A stretch of 64,000 bases of DNA from Streptomyces sulfonofaciens (lineage in GTDB: Bacteria > Actinomycetota > Actinomycetes > Streptomycetales > Streptomycetaceae). The notes below the pieces were generated by a model. It saw only the letters and a program-made list of their open reading frames with translations, ran no database searches and was not told the DNA's origin. The stretch covers positions 62,001 through 126,000 of the forward strand of contig NZ_BNCD01000003.1 in assembly GCF_014656295.1 (NCBI RefSeq), given 5' to 3'. This document shows, one piece after another, positions 17,942 through 27,173 of this stretch (position 1 is the first letter of the stretch; each line of letters opens with the position of its first letter). Position numbers and translations under genes: made by a program.

Positions 17942-18006
17942 CGGAGCGTGTCGCACCGGGCCGTGCCCACCGCCCGAGCCGCACCGACAGACCCGGAGGC
18001 ATACCT

Positions 18007-19110
18007 GTGACGCATCCCTTCCTCGATCTGGCTCCCTGCACGGCGGCGCAGTTCGCCGGTGTGGAGCGGCGCCTCGCCCGGTTGCTGGCGACCGCGCACG
18101 ACGTCGTGATCATGCAGGGCGAGGCGCTGCTGCCGCTGGAGGGCTGCATCCGCGGCGCCGCGGGGCCCGGCACCACCGCGCTGAACGTGATCACCGGCCC
18201 CTACGGGCAGACGTTCGGCGGCTGGCTGCGGGACTGCGGGGCGACGGTGGTGGACCTCGCCGTGCCGTTCCACACGGCGGTGACCCCGGAGCAGGTCGCC
18301 GAGGCGCTGGCCGCCCGCCCCGAGATCGACTTCGTGTCCCTGGTGCACGCCGAGGCGGCCACCGGCAACACCAACCCGGTCGCGGAGATCGGCGAGGTGG
18401 TGCGGGCGCACGGCGCGCTGTTCATGGTGGACGCCGTGGCGTCCGTGGCCGCCGAACCGCTGCTGCCGGACGTCTGGGGCGTGGACCTGTGCGTGGTCGG
18501 CGCGCAGAAGGCGATGGGCGGCCCCGCCGGGGTCTCCGCGGCGGTGGTGAGCGAGCGGGCCTGGCAGCGGATGGCCGCCAATCCCCGCGCGCCCCGCCAC
18601 TCGTACCTGTCGCTGCTCGACTGGAAGGAGCGGTGGATCGACGCAGGGCGTGCGGCGCTGCCGCACGCCCCGGCGCAGCTTGAGATGCTCGCGCTGGACG
18701 CCTGCCTGGACCGCATCGAGCAGGACGGTCCCGACGCGGTGATGGCACGGCATGCCACCGCGGCGGCCGCCACCCGGGCCGGTGCGGTCGCGCTCGGCGG
18801 TGGTCTCGCACCGTTCGTGCACGAGGCGCGCGCCGCGGCCCCTGTGGCCACCACGCTGCGGGTCCCCGCTGGTCACGACGCCGCGCGGCTGGTGGCGGCG
18901 GCACTGGCCATCGATCCGGCGCTGCCGCTGGTGGCGGGCGGTGGCGCCCTTGCGCGGGAGATGATCAGGGTCAACCACTACGGTCCGAACGCGGGCCGCG
19001 GCCCGGTACTCGCCGCTCTCACCGCGCTCGGCGAGGCGCTGGCCGAATCCGGCGCCCCGGTGGACCTCGCCGGCGCCCGGGAAGCGGTGGCGCGGTCCTG
19101 GACGGGCTGA
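18007..19110 (+). CDS. Class V aminotransferase (alanine-glyoxylate/serine-pyruvate type)
   Basis: The 367-residue PLP enzyme has the small-domain GPG motif region (NVITGPYGQTFGGWL), the cofactor aspartate in FMVDAVASVAAEP and the Schiff-base lysine in CVVGAQKAMGGPAG. It also has the arginine segment REMIRVNHYGPN. It resembles alanine-glyoxylate and phosphonate-type aminotransferases. The start is the GTG at 18007, eight bases after GGAGG. It is separate from the ectoine genes, with its own terminator, so no link to them is implied by transcription. Confidence 0.86.
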   Translation: MTHPFLDLAPCTAAQFAGVERRLARLLATAHDVVIMQGEALLPLEGCIRGAAGPGTTALNVITGPYGQTFGGWLRDCGATVVDLAVPFHTAVTPEQVAEALAARPEIDFVSLVHAEAATGNTNPVAEIGEVVRAHGALFMVDAVASVAAEPLLPDVWGVDLCVVGAQKAMGGPAGVSAAVVSERAWQRMAANPRAPRHSYLSLLDWKERWIDAGRAALPHAPAQLEMLALDACLDRIEQDGPDAVMARHATAAAATRAGAVALGGGLAPFVHEARAAAPVATTLRVPAGHDAARLVAAALAIDPALPLVAGGGALAREMIRVNHYGPNAGRGPVLAALTALGEALAESGAPVDLAGAREAVARSWTG

Positions 19111-19117
19111 GCGCCGC

Positions 19118-19151
19118 GGTGCCGCACGGGCCCGGTGGAACGTGCGGCACC
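19118..19151 (+). terminator. Hairpin terminator after the class V aminotransferase
   Basis: A 10-bp perfect stem (GGTGCCGCAC paired with GTGCGGCACC) with a 14-base loop lies just past the stop codon. It insulates the ectoine promoter region that follows. Confidence 0.7.
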
Positions 19152-19280
19152 CCTGCCCGGAGTGGGGCGCAAGGCCCACCGCGACCACAAGGGATTACCC
19201 TCCCGCCGCTTGCGCCACGCGCGTTCCCATGGCTCCGACCCAGCTTCGACACGGCCTCTTCACGGTTCTTTATCGTGAAT

Positions 19281-19310
19281 TTGACATGACCCGTACGGTC
19301 GAATTAAAGA
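19281..19310 (+). promoter_or_regulatory. Candidate promoter upstream of ectA
   Basis: A perfect TTGACA (-35) at 19281-19286 is followed after 18 bases by TAAAGA (19305-19310) as a fair -10. Both lie in a stretch much richer in A/T than its surroundings. Transcription from here would begin about 278 bases before ectA, giving a long leader. Other promoters nearer ectA are possible, for example around TAGCAT at about 19522. Confidence 0.45.
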
Positions 19311-19340
19311 ATACGTTTCATCGCAGCTTCCCGTATTCTT
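19307..19340. promoter_or_regulatory. 9-bp inverted repeat in the ectA leader
   Basis: AAGAATACG at 19307-19315 is perfectly inverted as CGTATTCTT at 19332-19340 with a 16-base centre. It overlaps the -10 and the start site of the candidate promoter. It could be an operator for an osmotic or stress regulator or, if transcribed, a hairpin. Such an AT-containing perfect palindrome is improbable by chance in this sequence. Confidence 0.55.
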
Positions 19341-19594
19341 CTGCCCCGTTTCCGCGATGCTAAACACCCCTCTTCTCAGTGCCCGGGTCATGCAATTCTG
19401 GTTGATCTCCGTTGCGTTACGCACATGTGACCAACCCCACACCACGCCCGGTTCCTCCCGAAAATACCGGGCAAAACACCCGCCTCACATGCTCGCCGAG
19501 CGGGCCTCGCGCACGCGCGATAGCATAAAAGCGGCTAGTGCGTAACCCCTCCTCGCGATGCATTTTTAGAAATTGCTCGGTAAATTCAATAACC

Positions 19595-20137
19595 ATGACC
19601 GCCGCACAAGCAGACCTGCAAGCGCAATTCCTGGAAATGCCAGAGGGCGTGCGGCTCGACTCTCCGCGGGTAGCGGACGGAGCCACTCTCTGGCGGATCG
19701 CCAGGGATTCCAGGACCCTTGACCTCAACTCTCCGTACAGCTACCTGCTGTGGTGCCGTGACTTCGCCGGCACATCCGTCGTGGGGCGCGGCCCCGACGG
19801 TGAGCCGGTCGGCTTCATCACCGGCTACATCCGGCCGGAACGGCCCCGCACCCTGGTCGTGTGGCAGGTGGCCGTGGACGACAGCCACCGCGGCAGGGGC
19901 CTCGCCGCCGCGCTGCTGGACGGCCTGACCGCACGGGTCTCCGCCGATCGTGGCCTGATCGGACTGGAGACGACCGTCACGCCCGGCAACGTCCCCTCGG
20001 AACGGCTGTTTACCTCGTTCGCCAAGCGGCACTCGGTGCCATTGGAGCGCGAGGTCCTCTTCCCCGCAGGTGTGTTCCCGGAGGGTGACCACCATGACCC
20101 CGAGGTGCTGTACCGCATCGGCCCCCTGGACTTCTGA
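19595..20137 (+). CDS. ectA: L-2,4-diaminobutyrate N-acetyltransferase (EctA)
   Basis: The 180-residue GNAT enzyme acetylates the gamma-amino group of diaminobutyrate, the second step of ectoine synthesis. It carries the EctA signature LDLNSPYSYLLWCRDFAGTS and the acetyl-CoA loop VDDSHRGRGLAAALLDGL, followed by LETTVTPGNVPSERLF. The ATG at 19595 is chosen by family length; there is no clear Shine-Dalgarno sequence in front of it (AAATTCAATAACC), and an in-frame ATG lies upstream at 19538. It is the first gene of ectABCD. Confidence 0.95.
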   Translation: MTAAQADLQAQFLEMPEGVRLDSPRVADGATLWRIARDSRTLDLNSPYSYLLWCRDFAGTSVVGRGPDGEPVGFITGYIRPERPRTLVVWQVAVDDSHRGRGLAAALLDGLTARVSADRGLIGLETTVTPGNVPSERLFTSFAKRHSVPLEREVLFPAGVFPEGDHHDPEVLYRIGPLDF

Positions 20138-20218
20138 GCCCGCGCGTCCCCCACGCCGGGCCCCCTGCACCGAGAACCTCCCTGACACCCCTCACATCCC
20201 AGATCCCAGGAGCATGCT

Positions 20219-21490
20219 GTGACCATCACCCAGCCGGACCTGAGTGTCTTCGAGACCCTGGAGTCGGAGGTGCGCAGCTACTGCCGCGGCTGGCCCACCG
20301 TCTTCGACCGCGCACAGGGCAGCCGCCTGTACGACGAGGACGGCCACGAGTACCTGGACTTCTTCGCCGGAGCCGGATCGCTCAACTACGGCCACAACAA
20401 CGCCGTGCTCAAACGCGCCCTCATCGACTACCTGGAGCGCGACGGGATCACCCACGGCCTGGACATGTCCACCACCGCGAAGCGCGCCTTCCTGGAGTCC
20501 TTCCAGAGCATCGTGCTGCGCCCCCGCGACCTGCCCTACAAGGTCATGTTCCCGGGCCCGACGGGCACCAACGCCGTCGAGTCGGCCCTGAAGCTGGCCC
20601 GCAAGGTCAAGGGCCGCGAGGCGATCGTCTCGTTCACCAACGCCTTCCACGGCATGTCGCTGGGCTCCCTCGCGGTCACCGGCAACGCCTTCAAGCGGGC
20701 GGGCGCCGGCATTCCGCTGGTGCACGGCACACCCATGCCGTTCGACCACTACCTGGACGGCCGGGTGCCGGACTTCCTGTGGTTCGAACGACTGCTCGAA
20801 GACCAGGGTTCCGGACTGAACCAGCCCGCCGCCGTGATCGTGGAGACGGTGCAGGGCGAGGGCGGCATCAACGTCGCGCGTCCCGAGTGGCTGCGCGGCC
20901 TCGCGGAGCTGTGCGCACGCCGCGACATGCTGCTCATCGTCGACGACATCCAGATGGGCTGCGGCCGTACGGGTGCCTTCTTCTCCTTCGAGGAGGCGGG
21001 CATCACCCCCGACATCGTCACCGTCTCGAAGTCGATCAGCGGCTACGGGCTGCCGATGTCGCTGTGCCTGTTCAAGCCGGAGCTGGACGTCTGGGAGCCC
21101 GGCGAGCACAACGGCACCTTCCGCGGCAACAACCCGGCCTTCGTCACCGCCTCCGCGGCCCTGGAGACCTACTGGACCGACGGCTTCGCCATGGAGAAGC
21201 AGACCCTCTCCCGCGGCCAGCAGGTCGCCGAGGCGCTGGGCACGATCCAGGACGAGCACCGCGGGGAGATCAAGGAGCACCGCGGCCGGGGCCTGGTGTG
21301 GGGTATGGAGTTCCACGACAAGCAGCGCGCGGGAGCGGTCGCGCGGCGCGCCTTCGAGCTGGGGCTGCTGGTCGAGACGTCGGGCCCGGAGAGCGAGGTC
21401 GTCAAGCTCCTCCCGGCCCTCACGATCACCCCCGAAGAACTGGACGAGGGGCTGCGCACCCTCGCCCGTGCGGTGCGCGAGACGGGCTGA
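20219..21490 (+). CDS. ectB: Diaminobutyrate-2-oxoglutarate transaminase (EctB)
   Basis: The 423-residue class III aminotransferase converts aspartate-semialdehyde to L-2,4-diaminobutyrate with glutamate, the first ectoine step. Motifs include FFAGAGSLNYGHNN, FPGPTGTNAVESALKLARK, the cofactor-binding DDIQMGCGRTG and the Schiff-base Lys271 in VSKSISGYGLPMS. The GTG at 20219 begins MTITQPDLSVFE, the typical EctB N-terminus. It follows ectA by about 80 bases and is probably co-transcribed. Confidence 0.96.
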   Translation: MTITQPDLSVFETLESEVRSYCRGWPTVFDRAQGSRLYDEDGHEYLDFFAGAGSLNYGHNNAVLKRALIDYLERDGITHGLDMSTTAKRAFLESFQSIVLRPRDLPYKVMFPGPTGTNAVESALKLARKVKGREAIVSFTNAFHGMSLGSLAVTGNAFKRAGAGIPLVHGTPMPFDHYLDGRVPDFLWFERLLEDQGSGLNQPAAVIVETVQGEGGINVARPEWLRGLAELCARRDMLLIVDDIQMGCGRTGAFFSFEEAGITPDIVTVSKSISGYGLPMSLCLFKPELDVWEPGEHNGTFRGNNPAFVTASAALETYWTDGFAMEKQTLSRGQQVAEALGTIQDEHRGEIKEHRGRGLVWGMEFHDKQRAGAVARRAFELGLLVETSGPESEVVKLLPALTITPEELDEGLRTLARAVRETG

Positions 21491-21577
21491 CCCGGCCGCG
21501 CGCCCGACCACGTCGAAACCACGTTCCGAAACCGGCCACCTAGATGGCAGAGCACAGAGAGAAGGCGTAGAGCCACC

Positions 21578-21976
21578 GTGATCGTCCGATCTTTCAAGGA
21601 CATCGAGGGAACCGACCGGCACATCAAGTCGAAGTCGGGCACCTGGGAGAGCAAGCGGATCGTGCTGGCGAAGGAGAAGGTCGGCTTCTCCCTCCACGAG
21701 ACCATCCTCTACGCGGGTACGGAGACGTCGATGTGGTACGCGAACCACATCGAGGCCGTGCTCTGCGTGGAGGGTGAGGCCGAGCTGACCAACGACGAGA
21801 CCGGCGAGAAGCACTGGATCACACCCGGGACGATGTACCTGCTGGACGGCCACGAGCGGCACACCATGCGGCCCAAGACGGACTTCCGGTGCGTCTGCGT
21901 CTTCAACCCGCCTGTGACCGGACGGGAGGACCACGACGAGAACGGTGTGTACCCACTGCTCACGGAGGAGGCCTGA
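21578..21976 (+). CDS. ectC: L-ectoine synthase (EctC)
   Basis: The 132-residue cupin cyclises N-gamma-acetyl-diaminobutyrate to ectoine. The sequence opens with [16 protein letters not shown] and carries the cupin metal region [18 protein letters not shown] and the second motif [12 protein letters not shown]. Length and motifs are typical. It starts at a GTG 87 bases after ectB, with ectD three bases after its stop. Confidence 0.97.
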   Translation: MIVRSFKDIEGTDRHIKSKSGTWESKRIVLAKEKVGFSLHETILYAGTETSMWYANHIEAVLCVEGEAELTNDETGEKHWITPGTMYLLDGHERHTMRPKTDFRCVCVFNPPVTGREDHDENGVYPLLTEEA

Positions 21977-21979
21977 GCG

Positions 21980-22879
21980 ATGACCGTCACCCCCGAGAAG
22001 ACCAACGACCTGTACCCGAGCCGCGGCGCGACGGAGGTCTCCACCCCGCGCCAGGACCCGGTCGTCTGGAGCGATCCGGACGCCCCGGGCCCGATCGGCG
22101 CCCAGGACCTCCACTCCTACGAGCGTGACGGTTTCCTGGCCGTCGAGGAGCTCATCACCCCGGACGAGGTGGCCACCTACCGCGCCGAACTCGACCGCCT
22201 GGTGTCCGACCCCAGGATCCGCGCCGACGAGCGCTCCATCGTGGAGCCGAAGTCCCGGGAGATCCGGTCCGTCTTCGAGGTGCACAGGATCAGCGAGGTG
22301 TTCGCGGAGCTGGTGCGCGACGAGCGGGTGGTGGGGCGCGCCCGGCAGATCCTCGGCTCGGACGTGTACGTCCACCAGTCGCGGATCAACGTGAAGCCGG
22401 GCTTCGGCGCATCCGGGTTCTACTGGCACTCGGACTTCGAGACCTGGCACGCGGAGGACGGCCTGCCGCGCATGCGCGCCGTGTCCGTGTCGATCGCGCT
22501 CACCGAGAACCACGACACCAACGGCGGGCTCATGATCATGCCCGGCTCGCACCGGACGTTCCTCGGCTGCGCCGGCGAGACGCCGAAGGACAACTACAAG
22601 AAGTCGCTCCAGATGCAGGACGCGGGCACCCCGTCCAACGAGGCGCTGACCGGCTTCGCCGAGAAGCACGGCATCAAGCTCTTCACCGGCAAGGCGGGCT
22701 CGGCGACCTGGTTCGACTGCAACTGCATGCACGGGTCCGGCGACAACATCACGCCGTTCCCGCGCAGCAACGTCTTCATCGTCTTCAACAGCGTGGAGAA
22801 CGAGGCGGTCGAGCCCTTCGCCGCCCCCGTCCGCCGTCCCGACTTCATCGGGGCGCGCGACTTCACGCCGGTGCGGTGA
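21980..22879 (+). CDS. ectD: Ectoine 5-hydroxylase (EctD)
   Basis: The 299-residue Fe(II)/2-oxoglutarate dioxygenase converts ectoine to 5-hydroxyectoine. The iron triad is visible as His150 and Asp152 in FYWHSDFETWHAEDG and His251 in NCNCMHGSGDN. The EctD signature around these residues distinguishes it from PhyH relatives. It closes the ectABCD operon and is followed by a strong terminator, so this strain should make hydroxyectoine as well as ectoine. Confidence 0.97.
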   Translation: MTVTPEKTNDLYPSRGATEVSTPRQDPVVWSDPDAPGPIGAQDLHSYERDGFLAVEELITPDEVATYRAELDRLVSDPRIRADERSIVEPKSREIRSVFEVHRISEVFAELVRDERVVGRARQILGSDVYVHQSRINVKPGFGASGFYWHSDFETWHAEDGLPRMRAVSVSIALTENHDTNGGLMIMPGSHRTFLGCAGETPKDNYKKSLQMQDAGTPSNEALTGFAEKHGIKLFTGKAGSATWFDCNCMHGSGDNITPFPRSNVFIVFNSVENEAVEPFAAPVRRPDFIGARDFTPVR

Positions 22880-22939
22880 CGCCGGTGCGGTTACACCGAT
22901 CGGCGGCGCCGGCCGGTGGCGCCCCTTCCACACGGCCGC

Positions 22940-22976
22940 GCGAAGGCCCGGCGTCCTCGGGATGCCGGGCCTTCGC
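22940..22976. terminator. Bidirectional terminator between ectD and the ene-reductase
   Basis: A perfect 13-bp stem (GCGAAGGCCCGGC paired with GCCGGGCCTTCGC) with an 11-base loop lies between two converging genes. CACGG and CCGTG just outside could lengthen it. It probably ends both transcripts. Confidence 0.82.
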
Positions 22977-23003
22977 CGTGCGCGCCCCGCACGGCGGCGG
23001 GCG

Positions 23004-24071
23004 TCAGAGGGCGGGGTAGTCCGTGTAGCCCCGTGCGTCGCCGCCGTAGAAGGTGCCGCGGTCCGGGGTGTTGAACGGGCCGCCGCCGCGCAGCCGCTCG
23101 GGCAGGTCCGGATTGGCGAGGAAGAGCGCGCCGAAGGTCACGACGTCCGCCGTGCCGTCCTCGACGAGCAGGAGCGCGTCGGGTCCTGTGGGCTCGCCGC
23201 CCGTGAACGGGTTGAGCAGCAGGGCGCCGGAGAACAGGCCGCGCAGCTTCCGGGTGAGGCCGCGGCCGGCCGCGCTGGTCTCGGCGATGTGCAGGTAGGC
23301 GAGGCCGAGCTGGTCCAGCTCCTTCACCAGCGCGGTGTACGCGGGCTCGGGCTCCGGTTCGTCGATGTCGTTGAAGGTGCCGCCGGGCGTCACGCGCACG
23401 CCCGTGCGGTGGCCGCCGATCGCGGCGGCCACCGCCTTGGCGGTCTCCGCGGCGAACCGGACGCGCCCCTCCACCGAGCCGCCCCACTCGTCCGAGCGCC
23501 GGTTGGAGCCGGGGGCCAGGAACTGGTGGATGAGGTAGCCGTTGCCGCCGTGCAGTTCCACGCCGTCGAAGCCGGCGTCGACGGCGTTGCGGGCCGCGGC
23601 GGCGAAGTCGGCGATGGTCCCGCGGACCTCGGCACCGGTCAGCTCCCGCGGCGTGACGAAGTCCTTCGGGCCCTGCGGAGTGAAGACCTGCCCCTTGGCG
23701 GCGATCGGCGAGGCGCCGACGTTCACCAGTCCCTCGGGCAGCAGCACCGGGTGTCCGATGCGGCCTGAGTGCATCAACTGCGCGAAGATCCGTCCACCGC
23801 GCGCGTGCACCGCGTCGGTGACCCGCCGCCAGCCCGCGACCTGCTCCGCCCCGTGCAGACCGGGGGTGTTCGGGTACCCCTGGCCCACCGGCGAGGGCTG
23901 GATCCCCTCCGTGACGATCAGGCCGGCACCGGCCCGCTGGCCGTAGTACACGGCCGCCAGCTCCGTGGGCACCCCGTCCCCGCCCGCTCTGCTGCGGGTC
24001 ATCGGTGCCATGGCGACACGGTTGGCGAGGGTCAGGCCCCCGAGGTCGACGGGATCGAACGCAGTGGTCAT
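23004..24071 (-). CDS. Old Yellow Enzyme family alkene reductase
   Basis: The 355-residue FMN protein is an OYE/NemA-type ene-reductase, which reduces activated C=C bonds or nitro-esters with NADPH. Motifs run in order: LGGLTLANRVAMAPMTRSRA, the substrate-binding helix ending DGVELHGGNGYLIHQFL, then RRSDEWGGSVEGRVRF and the phosphate loop region GALFLANPDLPERL. The His-x-x-Asn pair that holds the substrate oxygen (usually His-Asn) lies before ELHGGNG in the barrel. The physiological substrate is unknown. It converges on ectD. Confidence 0.93.
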   Translation of the reverse strand: MTTAFDPVDLGGLTLANRVAMAPMTRSRAGGDGVPTELAAVYYGQRAGAGLIVTEGIQPSPVGQGYPNTPGLHGAEQVAGWRRVTDAVHARGGRIFAQLMHSGRIGHPVLLPEGLVNVGASPIAAKGQVFTPQGPKDFVTPRELTGAEVRGTIADFAAAARNAVDAGFDGVELHGGNGYLIHQFLAPGSNRRSDEWGGSVEGRVRFAAETAKAVAAAIGGHRTGVRVTPGGTFNDIDEPEPEPAYTALVKELDQLGLAYLHIAETSAAGRGLTRKLRGLFSGALLLNPFTGGEPTGPDALLLVEDGTADVVTFGALFLANPDLPERLRGGGPFNTPDRGTFYGGDARGYTDYPAL

Positions 24072-24257
24072 CGGGCACTCCCGGGGGACTCTTCTGTGAT
24101 CGGCCGGTCAGCAGAACGTCACCGAGTACCGCGGTCATTCCGGCGGCGGGCCCCTGGGCGGATGTGGAAACACCGCGTTCACGTTGTCCGCGGCCGCCCG
24201 TGCGCAGGGGGCCCGTTCAAACCCGCGAAGGTGACCCGGCAGGGGGCCGGGGACCCG

Positions 24258-25313
24258 TCAGGAGGCCAGGGCGTCCAGGAGGCGGTCGACGTCACGGGCG
24301 GAGTTGTAGAGGTGGAAGGAGGCCCGCAGGTTGCCCGCGCGGTCGGAGACCTCTGTGCCCGCACCGCTCAGGTCCGCCTGGCGGTGCCCCAGGCCCGGCA
24401 CCGAGACGATCGGTGAGCCGGGGGCGGGCAGGCTCTGGTGGCCGAGACGGGCGAGACCGGCCCGGAAGCGGTCGGCGAGGCCCAGGTCGTGGCTGCGCAC
24501 GGCCTCGGTGCCCAGTTCCTCGAGCAGGGCCAGCGAGTGGCGGGCCCCCGCGTAGGCGAAGAGGCTGGGGCTCTCGTCGAACCGGCGTGCGGAGTGGGCG
24601 AGTTCCCGCACCGGGCCGTAACAGCTCTCCCAGGGGTGTTCGCCGGCCACCCAGCCCGCGAAGACGGGGGTGAGTCCGCCGTGGTCCTCGGGGACCACCA
24701 GGAAGGCCACCCCGCGCGGGCACAGGAGCCATTTGAAGGCGACGGCCGCCACGTAGTCGTACTCCTTCGCGTCCAGCGGCAGCCAGCCCGCGGCCTGCGA
24801 GGCGTCGACGAACGTACGCGCGCCGTGCGCGCGGGCGGCCTCGCGGAGGGCGGGCAGGTCGGCGATCCGGCCGTCCGCGGACTGCGCGGCGCTGACCGCC
24901 ACGAGGGCGGTGCCGGGACGGACGGCCTCGGCGACGTCCTCCAGGGCAACGGTGCGCACCTTGAGGTCGGGGCGCATGTGGAAGGCGGTCACCACCGAGC
25001 TGAAGTCGTTGTCGACGGTGACGACTTCCGCGCCCTGCGGCAGGGCGGCGGCGATGAGGCCCGCGTAGACGGCGACGGAGGCACCGGCGGCGACCCGGGT
25101 GGCCGGGACGGACACCAGCCGGGCGAAGGAGGCACGGGCCCGCTCCACGTCCTGGTACAGCTCGTCGGAGGGCTCGCCCCTGGCCACGGTCTGCGCGGCG
25201 CGGTGCATGGCCTCGACGGTACGGGCCGGGAGGAGGCCGGTGCTCGCGGTGTTCAGGTAGGTGGTGCTGGGCGTGAACTCGGCGGGGGCGAGGCTCTGCG
25301 CGAAGGGCTCCAT
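24258..25313 (-). CDS. Class V aminotransferase-fold PLP enzyme
   Basis: The 351-residue protein is a class V/NifS-like PLP enzyme. It has YLNTASTGLLP at the N-terminus, the cofactor aspartate in RTFVDASQAAGWLPLD and the Schiff-base lysine in AVAFKWLLCPRG. The sequence around the lysine resembles isopenicillin-N-epimerase-like and cysteine desulfurase-like members more than transaminases. The ATG at 25313 is preferred because the longer upstream frame is Arg/Pro-rich. The substrate is unknown. It lies on the same strand as the following genes but more than 180 bases from each. Confidence 0.85.
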   Translation of the reverse strand: MEPFAQSLAPAEFTPSTTYLNTASTGLLPARTVEAMHRAAQTVARGEPSDELYQDVERARASFARLVSVPATRVAAGASVAVYAGLIAAALPQGAEVVTVDNDFSSVVTAFHMRPDLKVRTVALEDVAEAVRPGTALVAVSAAQSADGRIADLPALREAARAHGARTFVDASQAAGWLPLDAKEYDYVAAVAFKWLLCPRGVAFLVVPEDHGGLTPVFAGWVAGEHPWESCYGPVRELAHSARRFDESPSLFAYAGARHSLALLEELGTEAVRSHDLGLADRFRAGLARLGHQSLPAPGSPIVSVPGLGHRQADLSGAGTEVSDRAGNLRASFHLYNSARDVDRLLDALAS

Positions 25314-25551
25314 GACTCCACTGTGGGGCCTGGGCGCGCGCTGGTCCATCGACTGTCCGTGCGCAGCGGCGCAAGAGCGCGGCGCGCGCTTTCCACGCCG
25401 CCGGGTGAGGACCGCCACCGTGCACCGGCTCCCCTGGCCTCGGCGGGGCTCAGGACGCGGGGCGGGTGGGCGGGCGCACCGGCGCGCGGGGCCCTTCCGC
25501 GCCGGCCCGTCCTGGCGGGTGGGCACCCGGACGGGCGCCCACCCGGACGGG

Positions 25552-27111
25552 TCACCGCTCCAGGCGTCCGTCGAAGCGCCGCGGCAGCCCCAGCGGGTTG
25601 TCGTCGCGCAGCTCCGGCGGGAGCAGGGCCTCCGGCGTGCCCTGGTACGTCACGGGCCGCAGCCAGCGCTCGATGGCCGTCGCGCCCACGGAGGTGGACG
25701 TCGAGGTGGTGGCCGGGTACGGCCCGCCGTGGTGCTGGGCCGGCGCCACCGCCACGCCCGTCGGCCAGCCGTCCACCAGCACGCGCCCGGCCAGCGGCGT
25801 CAGCTCCGCGAGCAGCTCGGCACCGCGGCCGTCCTCGCCCGCCGCTTCGCCGGCCGACAGGTGCACGGTCGCCGTGAGGTTGCCGGGCAGCCGGGACAGC
25901 ACCGCCGCGGCCTCGGCGTCGTCCTCGTAGCGGGCGAGGACCGTGACGGGGCCGAAGCACTCCTCCAGCAGCAGGTCGTGCGCGCCGGGCTCGGCGAGCC
26001 GGGCGGCGGGCACGGTCAGGAAGCCGGCGCTGACGGTGTGCTCGCCACCCGCGCCCGGCGTCACCGGTGCCTCCACGCCGGGCAGCGCCGCGCGCTCGGC
26101 GACCCCGGCGACGAAGTTGTCCCGCATCCGGTGGTCGAGCAGCACCCCGGCCTCGGTGTCGCTGACCGCGTCGGTGAGCGCCTTGACCAGCCGGTCGCCC
26201 CCGGCCCCGGACGGCGCGAGCACGAGCCCCGGCTTGACGCAGAACTGCCCGACGCCCAGCGTCATGGAGCCCGCGAGCCCGGCGCCGATCTGCTCGGCGC
26301 GCTCCGCGGCCGCGGACTCGGTGACCACCACGGGGTTCAGCGAGCCCAGCTCGCCGTGGAAGGGGATCGGCACGGGCCTGGCGGCCGCCGCGTCGAAGAG
26401 CGCACGGCCGCCGCGCACCGAGCCGGTGAAGCCGGCGCCGGCCACCAGGGGGTGCGTGACCAGTTCGACGCCCGCCTGGAAGCCGTGCACCAGGCCGACC
26501 ACGCCCGCCGGTACGCCGTGCTGCTCCGCGGCGCGCCGCAGCAGTGCGGCGACCAGCTCGGACAGGGCCGGGTGGTCCGGGTGGGCCTTGACGACCACGG
26601 GGCAGCCCGCGGCGAGCGCGCTCGCGGTGTCACCGCCGGCCACCGAGAAGGCGAACGGGAAGTTCGAGGCCGAGTAGACGGCGATGACCCCGAGCGGGAC
26701 CTTGTAGCGGCGCAGGTCGGGGATCGGCGGGGTGGCGGTGGCGTCCGGGTGGTTGATCACCACGCCCAGGAACTCGCCCTCGTCGACGACGTCGGCGAAG
26801 GCCCGCAACTGATAGGTGGTGCGGGCCAGCTCACCGGTCAGCCGGGCGGGACCGAGTGCCGTCTCGGCGTCCGCTGCCTCCACGAGCTGGTCCTTTGCGC
26901 CGTCGAGCACATCGGCGGCGGTCCGCAGGAAGGCCGCGCGCACCGCCCGGTCGGCGAGGGCGCCGCGCGCGGCGTGCGCCGCGCGGACGGCCTGGTCGAC
27001 CTCCTGGGCCGTGGCCTCCACCGCAACCTGCTCGCGCTGCTTCCCGGTTCGGGGGTCGACACTCCAGACTGCTGCTGCCACCGCGGATTCCTCCAGATGT
27101 ATGCGACTCAT
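25552..27111 (-). CDS. Alpha-ketoglutarate-semialdehyde dehydrogenase-type aldehyde dehydrogenase
   Basis: The 519-residue enzyme is of the NADP-dependent 2,5-dioxopentanoate dehydrogenase class. This class completes oxidative sugar-acid pathways by producing 2-oxoglutarate. Features are VYSASNFPFAFSVAGGDTAS, VVKAHPDHP, FTGSVRGGRAL, the catalytic Glu in FHGELGSLNPVVV and the nucleophilic Cys in VGQFCVKPGLVLAP. It fits the KdgD/uronate dehydrogenase genes at 46-48 kb and the IlvD/DapA pair at 33-35 kb, though it is not adjacent to either. It is transcribed divergently from an IclR regulator that probably controls it. Confidence 0.88.
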   Translation of the reverse strand: MSRIHLEESAVAAAVWSVDPRTGKQREQVAVEATAQEVDQAVRAAHAARGALADRAVRAAFLRTAADVLDGAKDQLVEAADAETALGPARLTGELARTTYQLRAFADVVDEGEFLGVVINHPDATATPPIPDLRRYKVPLGVIAVYSASNFPFAFSVAGGDTASALAAGCPVVVKAHPDHPALSELVAALLRRAAEQHGVPAGVVGLVHGFQAGVELVTHPLVAGAGFTGSVRGGRALFDAAAARPVPIPFHGELGSLNPVVVTESAAAERAEQIGAGLAGSMTLGVGQFCVKPGLVLAPSGAGGDRLVKALTDAVSDTEAGVLLDHRMRDNFVAGVAERAALPGVEAPVTPGAGGEHTVSAGFLTVPAARLAEPGAHDLLLEECFGPVTVLARYEDDAEAAAVLSRLPGNLTATVHLSAGEAAGEDGRGAELLAELTPLAGRVLVDGWPTGVAVAPAQHHGGPYPATTSTSTSVGATAIERWLRPVTYQGTPEALLPPELRDDNPLGLPRRFDGRLER

Positions 27112-27132
27112 CAGGGCGGCTTGTTCAGCCTC

Positions 27133-27148
27133 GTTCGATATACTGAAC
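27133..27148. promoter_or_regulatory. Imperfect palindrome between the ALDH and iclR genes
   Basis: GTTCGATATACTGAAC has outer arms GTTC/GAAC and a symmetric TA core, with two mismatched pairs. It lies 21 bases from the ALDH start. With the second palindrome at 27174 it is a likely operator for the IclR regulator encoded next door. Confidence 0.45.
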
Positions 27149-27173
27149 GCTGTCTCTGATGATGAATCTGCTT

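Noticed and set aside
14894..17956. A 1020-residue reverse-strand open frame across the CobE/CobC and amidohydrolase genes
   Set aside because: Arg/Pro/Gly-rich composition typical of antisense frames in GC-rich DNA; it overlaps well-supported genes on both strands and contains no domain.
16036..18006. N-terminal extension of the class V aminotransferase frame
   Set aside because: The frame is open only because of base composition; homology and a GGAGG site begin at GTG 18007.
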